From the NCBI GenBank assembly GCA_013822725.1, contig PNKX01000001.1, positions 62,001-126,000 on the forward strand: a DNA stretch of 64,000 nucleotides, written 5' to 3'. The notes under the pieces were generated by a model. It worked only from the letters and a program-made list of their open reading frames with translations. It searched no databases and was not told where the DNA came from. Shown in pieces: positions 28,147 to 36,403 of the stretch (positions are counted from its first letter, which is position 1; the number at the start of each line of letters is the position of its first letter). A program made the position numbers and the translations under genes. The stretch comes from Pirellula sp. (lineage in GTDB: Bacteria; Planctomycetota; Planctomycetia; Pirellulales; Lacipirellulaceae).

Positions 28147-28584
28147 TCAAGCCGTCGCCGCATCGCCCACCACAACGCGGCGACCATCCAAACTCCAAGC
28201 CCCCGCCCCGTTCGCCATAATGAACAGCATCGCCCCCATCAACGACGCATTCTTCATGAACTGAATCGTTTGATTCTGCCGCTCCGCCGGATCATCAAAC
28301 GTCCAGAAGTCGTGAAAGAAGTAAGTCGCCGCCACAAGGAACACGAGCAACAGCGCCGCCCCGAACCGCGCCTGATATCCCAACACGATGGAGGCGGAAC
28401 CGACAATCAAAAACGCAATCGCCCCCGCCAGCAGCACCTGCGGCGCCGGCACCCCCTCGCTCGCCATGTACCCGGCGACCCCGCCGAAGTTCGGGATCTT
28501 GTTCCCCACCGCGCTCATGAAGAAAATCCCCGCGAGCAACACCCGCCCCGCCAAGCTCAACACGCCGCACGTTTGACTGCACAT
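28147..28584 (-). CDS. DoxX family membrane protein
   Basis: The 145-residue product has four membrane helices in the DoxX pattern: SLAGRVLLAGIFFMSAVGNK near the start, then VPAPQVLLAGAIAFLIVGSA, GAALLLVFLVAATYFFHDFW, and IQFMKNASLMGAMLFIMANG. DoxX proteins are often linked to quinone or sulfur redox chemistry and to oxidative-stress operons; the gene lies between an isochorismatase-like and a pirin gene, which fits a stress or aromatic-compound response. The precise function is unknown. Confidence 0.87.
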   Translation of the reverse strand: MCSQTCGVLSLAGRVLLAGIFFMSAVGNKIPNFGGVAGYMASEGVPAPQVLLAGAIAFLIVGSASIVLGYQARFGAALLLVFLVAATYFFHDFWTFDDPAERQNQTIQFMKNASLMGAMLFIMANGAGAWSLDGRRVVVGDAATA

Positions 28585-28635
28585 CGCACACTCTCCTCGT
28601 ATTCGAAATTTGAAATCTTTTTTAACTTCCGTTTT

Positions 28636-28824
28636 GAACCGCCAAGGACGCCAAGGAAAGACACGAATTGTTGGAACCGCAGATAAACGCCGATGAACGC
28701 AAATGGAACGACCGGTAAAGATTCCGTGACACTGCTCTATCTCCGTCTATCCGCGTTCATCGGCGGTTCCTTCTCTGTATTCTCTCTTGGCGTCCTTGGC
28801 GTCCTTGGCGTCCTTGGCGGTTCA
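28636..28824. repeat. Compound inverted repeat, AACCGCCAAGG family, copy 2
   Basis: GAACCGCCAAGGACGCCAAG at the left faces a right arm with three CGTCCTTGG units ending in CTTGGCGGTTC. An inner pair (CCGCAGATAAACGCCGATGA against TCCGCGTTCATCGGCGGTTC) is nested inside. Confidence 0.85.
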
Positions 28825-28834
28825 ATCCCCACTC

Positions 28835-29533
28835 TCAACCCAAATCAAACACCATCACCTCCGCCCCTTCCTCAGCGCGGATCGCCACAGCCGCTTCCTC
28901 GCTCACCGCCGCCGCATCGCCGGCCGCAAGCGACTCGCCGTTTACGGTGACGCCGCCGCGCAGCACCTGCACCCAAGCGTGCCGACCAGAAGCGAGCGGC
29001 AGCGACGTTTCCTTCCCCGCTTCCAAATCGCCGAGGTAGATCGCCGCGTCCTGGTGGATCGTCAACGACTCGTCGCGACCATCGGGCGAAGCGACCAGCC
29101 GCAGCCGATTCCGCTTCTCCGCCGTCGGCACGTCGAGCTCCTCATAGCTCGGCGTCACATTCTTCCGGTTCGGCTCGATCCAGATCTGATAGAGGTGAAC
29201 CTGTCGCTCCGGCGAAGGATTAAACTCGCTATGCGTCACGCCGGTCCCCGCGCTCATCCGCTGGAACCGTCCCGGCGTCAACGTCGAACCGTTCCCCATG
29301 CTGTCTCGATGGGCCAACTCGCCGTCGAGCACATAGGTGATGATCTCCATGTTGTCGTGCGGATGCGTGCCAAAGCCCTTGCCCGGCGCGACGAAGTCCT
29401 CATTCATCACCCTCAGCGAACGAAACCCCATCTGCTGCGGATCGTAATACTGGCCGAACGAGAACGTGTGCTTGGTCTTTAACCATCCATGATCGCCCCC
29501 GCCCCGTTCATTGCTCCTGCGTACGCGAATCAT
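28835..29533 (-). CDS. Pirin family protein
   Basis: The 232-residue product is a pirin/bicupin: KTKHTFSFGQYYDPQQMGF, then metal-binding GFGTHPHDNMEIITYVLDGE with the HxH...E pattern, HSEFNPSPERQVHLYQIWI, and in the second cupin HAWVQVLRGGVTVNGESLAA. Bacterial members include quercetin 2,3-dioxygenases such as YhhW; activity here is not shown. It is encoded directly downstream of the MarR regulator on the same strand. Confidence 0.93.
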   Translation of the reverse strand: MIRVRRSNERGGGDHGWLKTKHTFSFGQYYDPQQMGFRSLRVMNEDFVAPGKGFGTHPHDNMEIITYVLDGELAHRDSMGNGSTLTPGRFQRMSAGTGVTHSEFNPSPERQVHLYQIWIEPNRKNVTPSYEELDVPTAEKRNRLRLVASPDGRDESLTIHQDAAIYLGDLEAGKETSLPLASGRHAWVQVLRGGVTVNGESLAAGDAAAVSEEAAVAIRAEEGAEVMVFDLG

Positions 29534-29581
29534 TTCACACCAACCTTTCTTATCAGCTTGCTATTTTTGAACTTCTTTTTT

Positions 29582-29718
29582 TGAACCGCCAAGGACGCCA
29601 AGGAATACAAAGACAGACGGAACTAACCGCATCCCAATTCAGCATTCCACATTCAACCTTCCGCATTCATCTTCTTACCTTGGCGTCCTTGGCGTCCTTG
29701 GCGTCCTTGGCGGTTCAA
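29582..29718. repeat. Compound inverted repeat, AACCGCCAAGG family, copy 3
   Basis: GAACCGCCAAGGACGCCAAG faces a right arm of three GTCCTTGGC units ending CCTTGGCGGTTC. Inner arms CATTCCACATTCAACCTTCC are only loosely paired. It lies between pirin and the first MarR-type site. Confidence 0.85.
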
Positions 29719-29741
29719 CTCTTTGCTGCAAAACGCCAAAC

Positions 29742-29763
29742 TATCTTACATGTGAACTATCTA
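29742..29763. promoter_or_regulatory. Candidate MarR operator, site 1
   Basis: A 22-base site with core CTTACATGTGAACTATC, 15 bases downstream of the marR stop and upstream of pirin. It differs by one base from the site at 30309-30330. Its core is an imperfect palindrome centred on CAYGTG. Confidence 0.6.
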
Positions 29764-29778
29764 ATAGAAAAAAATACG

Positions 29779-30258
29779 CTACTCGCACCCGCGTATCTTC
29801 CCCGCCAGCTTTTCCATCAGCCCGACCAACTGCTTCACTTCGCCCTTCGACAACCCAGTCATGAGTTTCTCGTGCAGCTCTACCACCGGCTTGTCAAGTT
29901 TCTTCAGCACCGCTTCCCCCTTCTTCGTCAGGGCGACGTGAATCACTCGCCGATCGTCCGAGATCCGCCGCCGCTCGACGAGCGCCGCCTTCTCCAATCG
30001 ATCGACCAGCCCCGTCATCGCCGGCACCGGCTGAATCATCCGCCCCGAAATCTCCTGCACCGGCAACGGCTCCCCTGCCCCGCGCAGAATCCGCAACACG
30101 TTGTACTGCGACGACGTCAGCTCGTAGTCGCGAAAGAGCGCCCCGAACCGATTCATCGACCAGTCGCTCACCCGCCACAACCCGATCATCGCTTCTTGCT
30201 CCGCGCAAACGAACGGCTCGCGTTTCTTCAAATCAGCTTGCAGCGACCCGCCCGACAT
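29779..30258 (-). CDS. MarR family transcriptional regulator
   Basis: From the ATG at 30258, seven bases after GGAGGT, the product has 159 residues; the frame opens further upstream but without a ribosome site. The winged-helix region is visible: LTSSQYNVLRILRGAGEPLP, QEISGRMIQPVPAMTGLVDR as the recognition helix, then AALVERRRISDDRRVIHVAL for the wing. Near-identical 22-base sites flank the gene, consistent with autoregulation and control of the pirin gene. The ligand is unknown. Confidence 0.9.
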   Translation of the reverse strand: MSGGSLQADLKKREPFVCAEQEAMIGLWRVSDWSMNRFGALFRDYELTSSQYNVLRILRGAGEPLPVQEISGRMIQPVPAMTGLVDRLEKAALVERRRISDDRRVIHVALTKKGEAVLKKLDKPVVELHEKLMTGLSKGEVKQLVGLMEKLAGKIRGCE

Positions 30259-30308
30259 GAAACTACCTCCGTCACGAACAACTATCGGCGATTTAATCGC
30301 CATGACAT

Positions 30309-30330
30309 TATCTTACACGTGAACTATCTA
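30309..30330. promoter_or_regulatory. Candidate MarR operator, site 2
   Basis: A 22-base site with core CTTACACGTGAACTATC, 51-72 bases upstream of the marR start codon, in the same orientation as site 1. The position suits autoregulation by blocking the promoter. Confidence 0.65.
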
Positions 30331-30455
30331 TCCGTCAAGCGACTCGCAAGAATTTCGTAGGGTGCGGTGCTTGCACCCACCTTTACCCACACCCAGCTAA
30401 AATTGGGCCCCCGACAAGAGAGCGGTTATCAGCTGTCGCCTATGGCAACAGCGCT

Positions 30456-30560
30456 CAACGCTGAAGGCGTTGCATCATTCAGCCCGGGGTTGATCGCGCA
30501 GCGATCTACCCCGGGGCACAGCCCCACGCCACCCACAACTCTGAAAGAGTTGAATCAGCC
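30456..30560. repeat. Three-hairpin repeat, copy 1
   Basis: The element comprises CAACGCTGAAGGCGTTG, a conserved core CAGCCCGGGGTTGATCGCGC followed by GCGATCTACCCCGG, and ACTCTGAAAGAGT. The second copy is at 34738-34840. Confidence 0.75.
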
Positions 30561-30791
30561 CCCCCGAACCTCGTGCCCCCGCCAATTGTCCAACTCTCCG
30601 TCGGCCACTCGTTGCACTCCAACATAAGGAGCCCACCATGCGCACCCTCATCCTCACTACTACCACTCTGAGTCTGTCGCTCCGCTAAGCCTCTTGCGTC
30701 CTTCTCGACGCCCGCTGGCCCCGCGGGGCCAGGCTCTCGCTCATCGCTGATTCACCATTAATCAGTCGGCTGCGCTCTCATTACGCCCATT

Positions 30792-30880
30792 TCAGCCCCG
30801 GCTCCGCCAGGGGGTCGGCCGTCATGCCGGTAGTCGTCGCCCAGCGTGACGCTACCCCCCGGCGGAACCGGGGGCTGAAT
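30792..30880. repeat. Twin-hairpin GC element, copy 1
   Basis: CAGCCCCGGCTCCGCCAGGG on the left and CCCCCCGGCGGAACCGGGGG on the right, about 45 bases apart. Related copies are at 39507-39592, 45629-45715, 56085-56168 and 57041-57133. Confidence 0.75.
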
Positions 30881-30934
30881 TTGCGACGATTCGATCCGCG
30901 CACTCACCTTCCTCCCAGCGAGAGAGTTTTTCCC

Positions 30935-31387
30935 ATGTCGCTCGACAAGCGCACGCGCGAGCAGATGCTCGCCCACTGCGACGCCATCCACGAAGACGAT
31001 GGCGTCGACCCCCGTGAATTCTTCAAGCTCCGTTCCCATCGCGACAAGCCCGACCGCAAGGCCCAACAGCTCTGCCGCCAGGTCGCCGAGACGATCGACC
31101 AGATCCTCGCCGGCGAACTCGGCGACGCGGCGCTCAACGGCCTGCGCGTCGCGTCGGCCATCCCCGCGCCCGATGCGTCGCGCATGCTGGTCACGCTCGT
31201 TGCGACCGGCGACGACGGCCCGTTCGATCGCACCGCCATCGAGCACAAGCTTGCCACGGTAACCGGACTGCTCCGCTCTGCGGTCGCCGCCGCCATCACG
31301 CGTCGCAAGGCGCCGAACCTTAGCTTCGCCATCATTGGCCCGAACGGCGGCGAAGCGACAACTCAAGCGACAGGAGGCGACGCATGA
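30935..31387 (+). CDS. RbfA-like protein
   Basis: Starting at the ATG at 30935 (MSLDKRTREQMLAHCDAIHE) the product has 150 residues. The KH-like pattern of ribosome-binding factor A is visible: QLCRQVAETIDQILAGELGD, then ASRMLVTLVATGDDG and AAAITRRKAPNLSFAII, the place where RbfA has its terminal strand. RbfA assists 16S 5'-end maturation. A diverged member is more likely than the housekeeping copy, because it is translationally coupled (ATGA overlap) to an RtcB gene and not to infB/nusA. The assignment rests on pattern similarity. Confidence 0.65.
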   Translation: MSLDKRTREQMLAHCDAIHEDDGVDPREFFKLRSHRDKPDRKAQQLCRQVAETIDQILAGELGDAALNGLRVASAIPAPDASRMLVTLVATGDDGPFDRTAIEHKLATVTGLLRSAVAAAITRRKAPNLSFAIIGPNGGEATTQATGGDA

Positions 31388-32535
31388 ACGATTCCACCCC
31401 AACGGATGATTCTCCTCTGCCGCCAATCCATGTCTGGCTCACCGAACCGGTCGATCGCCAGGTCGCCCTGTCGATCGAGCGCGTCCGCTCCAGCGACGAC
31501 GTCGCGGCCGTGGTGATCATGCCCGACGTTCATCTGGCCAAGGAGGTCTGCGTCGGCGCCGTCGTCGCCACCCGCGAGTTGATCTACCCCGCCGCCGTCG
31601 GTAGCGACATCGGCTGCGGCATGGCCGCCCTTGCGTTCGACGCCGACGCCTCGCTGCTCGACAACGAAGTCGCCGCCGGCCGCGTGCTGTCGCAACTCTA
31701 CGCCCACGTCCCGTCCAACAAACACCCCAAGGCCTGCGCGTATCCCGCCGCCGTCGACGAACTCCACCTCAGCGACGACCGCCTCAAACGAATCGCCGCC
31801 CGCGACGGCCGCGTCCAACTCGGCACCCTCGGCCGCGGCAACCATTTCTTCGAGCTACAGGCCGACGACCAAGGCCAACTCTGGGCGATGCTTCACAGCG
31901 GCTCCCGCGCCGTCGGCCAGGCAATCGCTCTCTGGCACATGGAGCGCGCAACGCGTTCAAGCAGCGACCTCGCCTATCTCGACGCAGCCACCGCCGCCGG
32001 CCAAGCCTACCTTGCCGACGCCGAGTGGGCCCGCCGTTACGCCGCCGCCAATCGACTCGCGATGCTCCACGCCCTCGCCGAGATGATGCAGCGTCTCTTC
32101 GCTGTGAAAGCCGATTGGTCGACCCTCATCCACAGCGACCACAACCACGTCCAGTGCGAGCGTCACGGCGACGAACAGTTCTGGATCCATCGCAAGGGCG
32201 CCCAATCCGCCGCCGTCGACGAACCGGGCGTCATCCCCGGCTCCATGGGTTCGCCCAGCTACCACACCGCCGGCCGCGGCTGTTCCCCCGCCCTCGCCTC
32301 CTGCTCCCACGGCGCCGGCCGCCGCCTCAGCCGCACCGAAGCGAGCCGTAAGTTCAACGGCGCCGACCTACGCCGCCAAGTCGGCAAGCTCTGGTTCGAC
32401 CAACGGCGAGCCAGCTACCTGCGCGAAGAAGCGCCTGCCGCATATAAAGACATCCGCCAAGTGATGCAAGCGCAGCGAGAACTGACGAAGATTATCCGCA
32501 CGTTGCGACCGCTACTAACTTATAAGGGTCTCTGA
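31384..32535 (+). CDS. RtcB family RNA ligase-like protein
   Basis: The 383-residue product has all main RtcB motifs: PDVHLAKEVCVGAVV, the metal ligands Asp75 and Cys78 in GSDIGCGM, Asn153-His154 in GRGNHFFELQ, His171 in LHSGSRAVGQ, SDHNHVQCER, and the guanylylated-histidine motif SCSHGAGRRLSR (His309). RtcB joins 2',3'-cyclic phosphate or 3'-phosphate RNA ends to 5'-OH ends using GTP and Mn2+. It starts within the stop of the RbfA-like gene. Length is slightly below E. coli RtcB (about 408). A repair or rRNA-processing role is inferred from the partner, not shown. Confidence 0.93.
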   Translation: MNDSTPTDDSPLPPIHVWLTEPVDRQVALSIERVRSSDDVAAVVIMPDVHLAKEVCVGAVVATRELIYPAAVGSDIGCGMAALAFDADASLLDNEVAAGRVLSQLYAHVPSNKHPKACAYPAAVDELHLSDDRLKRIAARDGRVQLGTLGRGNHFFELQADDQGQLWAMLHSGSRAVGQAIALWHMERATRSSSDLAYLDAATAAGQAYLADAEWARRYAAANRLAMLHALAEMMQRLFAVKADWSTLIHSDHNHVQCERHGDEQFWIHRKGAQSAAVDEPGVIPGSMGSPSYHTAGRGCSPALASCSHGAGRRLSRTEASRKFNGADLRRQVGKLWFDQRRASYLREEAPAAYKDIRQVMQAQRELTKIIRTLRPLLTYKGL

Positions 32536-32649
32536 AACGGTTCAGCTGCGACAATTGTCAACAACTGGCTATACTTTGTCCAAGCCGCGCATTTGTCCAA
32601 GCCGCGCCGGCCCCCCATCTCCTCACTCTTCATTTGCATTGGGAAAGCA

Positions 32650-33051
32650 ATGGACAAATACCAGCCCCTGCGCGACGCCAACACCAACGGCGCGAACTAC
32701 GACCTCGACGCCGATCAAATCATCGCCCAACTCCAAACCTGGGACGCCAAGTACGGCGTCACGCTGAGCGACGTCACTCACGACGCCGTCACGGTGACGT
32801 TCAATGCGATTCCCGTCGACGACGTACCGGCGCTAGCGGCGGAGATCTACGAGTTCTGCCCCGATACGATCGATCAGCACTTCGGCTGCTTCGCCGAGAT
32901 GATGGAAATGGCCGACGAAACAGGCGAGGAACTCCCGCCGGAACTGTTGGAGCTGACGGCAGGAGTCGACTTCGAAGACGATCAATACGGACTTGAACTC
33001 TTGCAACGCTCACTGGCCAAGCACCGGCAGGTCGCCCTCTGGTGGGATTGA
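32650..33051 (+). CDS. Small acidic protein, DUF4253-like C-terminus
   Basis: From the ATG at 32650 the product has 133 residues, strongly acidic, with LDADQIIAQLQTWDAKYGVT, VPALAAEIYEFCPDTIDQHF and a final LAKHRQVALWWD. The last motif and the preceding helix resemble DUF4253 proteins, but the N-terminal part does not obviously do so. No function is known. Confidence 0.6.
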   Translation: MDKYQPLRDANTNGANYDLDADQIIAQLQTWDAKYGVTLSDVTHDAVTVTFNAIPVDDVPALAAEIYEFCPDTIDQHFGCFAEMMEMADETGEELPPELLELTAGVDFEDDQYGLELLQRSLAKHRQVALWWD

Positions 33052-33064
33052 AGACGCCAGTGGC

Positions 33065-33143
33065 ATAGCCGCGAGAAGTCGCAAGCATCGCAAAAAGTAA
33101 AAAAACGATCTCTTTTTTGCGTCTTCTGCGCTTCTTCGCGGCT
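33065..33143. repeat. Compound inverted repeat, GCCGCGAAGA family, copy 1
   Basis: AGCCGCGAGAAGTCGCAAGC faces GCGCTTCTTCGCGGCT, with A-rich and T-rich inner arms pairing as AAAAAAACGATC against TCTTTTTTGCG. A half copy is at 35948-36017. The same stretch continues with GCGCCTCCGCGCCTCTGCG units to 33187. Confidence 0.8.
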
Positions 33144-33334
33144 AACTCCGTCGAATTCTCTGCGCCTCCGCGCCTCTGCGTGAGATCCCCCCGCATCTCC
33201 CGCACAAACGCCGATTGGACGCCGCCCCGCCCCCCAATCATACTAATGGGCTCCCCAAAAACCGGCGGCCCGCACGCTGCCAGGCGCGATTCGTCGCAAC
33301 GAATTCTTTCGCAGTTCCACGCCTGGAGAAACGT

Positions 33335-34702
33335 ATGCCTCGCCGTCTGACCTCGCTCTTCTTCTCCGTCTGCGCGATCGCAGCCTTCTGCTCGCCGCTC
33401 GCCCCCGCCCACGCCGCCCCCCTCGCGATCAAATTCAAAAACACCTCCGGCCTCGCCGACTCCCAGGTCTACATCGGCTTCGTCAGCGCCGGCTCCCTCA
33501 CCGCCACGAACAAAGCCACCAGCGCCGCGCTCGCCAAGAGCGAATTCGGCAGCGAAAACTGGTACACGCTCGATACGCTCGCGCAAGGCGTCGATCTCAA
33601 CTCGTTCAGCGGCCGCATCTACGTCGGCTACGGCACGCCCTGGAACTTCACCCACGCCGGCTACGAGCCGTCGCCGGTGAATCCCTCCGACCCCAACGCC
33701 CACAAACGGTACGACAAGGTCGAAATTACCTATCACGGCAACCCCGCCGACGTCGCCAACGCCACGTCGTTCGACTACTTCAGCATCCCGGTCGGCCTGA
33801 ACGTCTACCACGGCGGCACAGGCGGCACGCTGGTGAAGGCGCTCAAGGCTTCGCCCACGAGCGTCACGCTCGCCGCGATGGAAACAATCGCCACGCCCCA
33901 CGCCGCCGCGGTCGTGCGCGATGGTTCGAACAACTTCGTCCGCATCATCGGCCCCAGCGTCTACCCGCCGCCGCCGGGACTTCCCGCCTCACCCTACGAC
34001 AACTTCGACGGCTACCTCGACTATCTCCACGCCTACGGCCAATCGCACGGCGGCACGATCGCCCGCATCAAGGGCCACTTCAACGGCACCGGCGGCGGCC
34101 CGGCGCCGAACCAACCGCAAGATTACGACTTCACCGCCACAATCGACGCCCAGCAGAACATCACGCTCGCCGGCCACGGCGGCCAGGTCGGCAACCACAC
34201 CCTCACGTTCCACCACGACGAGCTGAACAACCCCGCCGCCATCTACGGCGCCAACCCTCACTTCCAGCTCGACGGCGCCCCGATGACGCCGCAAAACGAC
34301 CTCTTCGGCTGGGTGATCGCCGATCTCTTTGCCGGCCTGAACATCGGCGCCCTCGGCAGCACCGTCGAAGTGAACGGCCAGCAAGTCGGCCAGATGGAAA
34401 GCCAGCAATGGTTCGCCCTCACCCAGCACTTCGCCGCGCTGCAACCGAGCCAGTCCTACTACAACCAGTGGGCCGCGAAGATGAGCACCCTCTCCGACGC
34501 CTACAACTTCGCCTATACCGACCGCTTCGCCCACGTCGTCGCGCCGCTGAACCCCGCGCAAGTCGACACGCTCGAACTCGTCTTCCTCCGCGAAACGGGC
34601 GTCGGCGCCGGCAACCCCGACGTCCCTGAACCGGCAAGCGCCGCCCTCGCGCTGTTCGGCATGGCCGCCGCAGCCACGGCCGCACGACGTCGAGCACGTT
34701 AA
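33335..34702 (+). CDS. Secreted GH64/thaumatin-like protein with PEP-CTERM
   Basis: From the ATG at 33335, preceded by GGAGAAACG, the product has 455 residues with a signal peptide (SLFFSVCAIAAFCSPLAPAHA). The mature protein starts LAIKFKNTSGLADSQVYIGF and continues YDKVEITYHGNPADVANATS then FDYFSIPVGLNVY, which resembles beta-1,3-glucanases of family GH64. The C-terminus is VPEPASAALALFG, a helix and AARRRAR, a PEP-CTERM signal. I cannot place the catalytic pair with certainty, so the enzymatic assignment is tentative. Confidence 0.7.
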   Translation: MPRRLTSLFFSVCAIAAFCSPLAPAHAAPLAIKFKNTSGLADSQVYIGFVSAGSLTATNKATSAALAKSEFGSENWYTLDTLAQGVDLNSFSGRIYVGYGTPWNFTHAGYEPSPVNPSDPNAHKRYDKVEITYHGNPADVANATSFDYFSIPVGLNVYHGGTGGTLVKALKASPTSVTLAAMETIATPHAAAVVRDGSNNFVRIIGPSVYPPPPGLPASPYDNFDGYLDYLHAYGQSHGGTIARIKGHFNGTGGGPAPNQPQDYDFTATIDAQQNITLAGHGGQVGNHTLTFHHDELNNPAAIYGANPHFQLDGAPMTPQNDLFGWVIADLFAGLNIGALGSTVEVNGQQVGQMESQQWFALTQHFAALQPSQSYYNQWAAKMSTLSDAYNFAYTDRFAHVVAPLNPAQVDTLELVFLRETGVGAGNPDVPEPASAALALFGMAAAATAARRRAR

Positions 34703-34737
34703 TCTGCTCGGCTAACCTGACCTGCTCGCCGTCAGGC

Positions 34738-34840
34738 ATCGAACGCCAACGGCGTTCCATCATCCAGCCCGGGGTTGATCGCGCGGCGATCTACCCCGGG
34801 TTACCATCGCAACAACATCCCGCAACCCTGAAAGGGTCGC
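34738..34840. repeat. Three-hairpin repeat, copy 2
   Basis: GAACGCCAACGGCGTTCC, the same core CAGCCCGGGGTTGATCGCGC and GCGATCTACCCCGG, then ACCCTGAAAGGGT. The hairpin bases differ from copy 1 while keeping pairing. Confidence 0.75.
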
Positions 34841-34975
34841 ACATCGCGTCAACTTCGGAAGCAGATAATCGACTCATTTATCCGAGGAGAAAATCGTCTG
34901 GTCGCGAATTCGCCTAACTGCTAGACTCCTTGCCCCCTGCCTGGGTTGTTGCACCTGCTGGAACGGGAGCTTTTC

Positions 34976-35731
34976 ATGAAACGATTTCGACGAATCGCCA
35001 CGCAGTTCGGCCTCCTATTGTTCGCGTTACTCGTTAGCGCCTGGACTTCAGAGTGTGCAGCGGCTCCTCTGCTGCTGCGCGGCACAGCGACCATCGCTAC
35101 CGTTTACGACGATTATGAATACGAGGAAACCGTTCGCCGCTTGCCGTTCGCCGCGCAAGTGGGCGACTCGTTCCAGTTTTATCTTTCCATCGAGTCGCAG
35201 CTTTCCGATCCGGATGGACCGAGTGGACATGCCGCATTTCGTTCGACCATCGGCGGCGTTCAATTGGAACACAATGAACTCGAAGTCGCCGTGAGAAACG
35301 ATTCAGGCGTGGCGCTGCTGACTTTGGCCGTACCGCGCATCGTGGACATGATGGCCATCGAGGGAGACGCGATCTCCATACGGCGCGATTATCGGCGTGG
35401 AACCACCGACTACGCCGGCATGACGAACGTACCAGGCGGAATGGACTTTCAGCTTGACCTCGGTTTCTTGGCGTACGACTTGGCAGGCCGTCGCCCCTAT
35501 CCCGCTATTCTCCACGACGTTTTGATCCCCCAAGACGCATCGACTTGGCAGGCGTTCTCCGACCGCGAGATTGCCCTCTGGTTTAAGAACACGACTTTCG
35601 TCGGCGCATACGTCAATGACATCGTGGTCGTCCCGGAACCCTCGACGCTGTCAATCGGCGGCTGGTGTTGTCTCTCTTGGCTAGGGATTCGATTTGCACC
35701 CAGGAGATCCCATCTCGTTCCGAGGGCGTGA
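34976..35731 (+). CDS. Secreted protein with atypical PEP-CTERM tail
   Basis: From the ATG at 34976 the product has 251 residues with a signal peptide (FGLLLFALLVSAWTSECAAA). The middle is beta-rich with no recognised domain. The C-terminus reads VVPEPSTLSIGG, WCCLSWLGIRF and then a basic run, so the PEP motif is present but the hydrophobic part holds two cysteines and the tail is longer than usual. It resembles other planctomycete PEP-CTERM proteins of unknown role. Confidence 0.7.
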   Translation: MKRFRRIATQFGLLLFALLVSAWTSECAAAPLLLRGTATIATVYDDYEYEETVRRLPFAAQVGDSFQFYLSIESQLSDPDGPSGHAAFRSTIGGVQLEHNELEVAVRNDSGVALLTLAVPRIVDMMAIEGDAISIRRDYRRGTTDYAGMTNVPGGMDFQLDLGFLAYDLAGRRPYPAILHDVLIPQDASTWQAFSDREIALWFKNTTFVGAYVNDIVVVPEPSTLSIGGWCCLSWLGIRFAPRRSHLVPRA

Positions 35732-35947
35732 TCGGCCCCTGCGCATCGCATCGAAGCCGGACAACACGCTCGCGTGCTAACGTCAGCACGCGAGCACAAA
35801 CGAAGTCCCGCTCCAGCATGTCGACGCTCCGTAACGATATGCCGCCCGCCATGACGTCAACGCTGAAAGTGGAGCAGCTCTGACAGGACTCAACTTTGAG
35901 TCCCTCCGGTTGCCAATGGCTACGCCGACGCCCGCGAATGACGATCG

Positions 35948-36017
35948 GCCGCGAAGAGTCGCAAGAATCGCCAAGACATTATTTTGCGTCTCTTGCGCCT
36001 TCGCGCCTTTGCGTGAG
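35948..36017. repeat. Compound inverted repeat, GCCGCGAAGA family, copy 2
   Basis: GGCCGCGAAGAGTCGCAAGA then AAGAATCGCCAAG on the left; GCGTCTCTTGCGCCTTCGCG on the right. It lies between the atypical PEP-CTERM gene and the first DUF1080 gene. Confidence 0.7.
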
Positions 36018-36184
36018 ATCTTTCCCCCGCTCCTCGAATCCCCTTGTCAACCCGGCCAAAATGGCCATCTCGTTTTTCCCCGCCCCGCATGAGATAATGC
36101 GGCCCGTGACGGAAGCCATGCGAGTCGGGGTTTCGCGTGTGTTGAAGACCACGCCGCATCGGCGCCAGTCACCACGATCCTTGG

Positions 36185-36403
36185 CCAACGGCCAAGCTCA
36201 CCGTAGCCTGGGGCAAGCAGAGCGCCGCCCCAGGTGTAGGCAACCATGGACATCCTTTGGCTGAAAGCCAAACTCACCCATTGGGAAACGAAGGGGAGAT
36301 GACTTTGGCCTTCAGCCAATCGAAGCGAGTTCTTCACTTAGCTAGGGCGGCGCTGCGCTGGCTCCAGGCTACGGTGAACGTTGGCCTGCAGCCAACGACC
36401 GAC
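36185..36403. repeat. Long imperfect inverted repeat
   Basis: Arms of about 55 bases: the left includes GGCCAAGCTCACCGTAGCCT and GCAGAGCGCCGCC, the right includes GGCGGCGCTGCGCTGG and CCAGGCTACGGTGAACGTTG. A second inner pair (GGCTGAAAGCCAAACTC against GACTTTGGCCTTCAGCC) lies at 36259-36321. Confidence 0.75.

Larger units (their letters stand above)
30304..30934. other. Intergenic region between diverging genes, repeat-rich
   Basis: This gap contains the upstream MarR-type site, one copy of a repeat of about 105 bases (30456-30560), and a twin-hairpin element (30792-30880). Short open frames in it are not gene-like. Promoters for marR and the RbfA-like gene must lie here but cannot be placed reliably. 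Confidence 0.6.
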
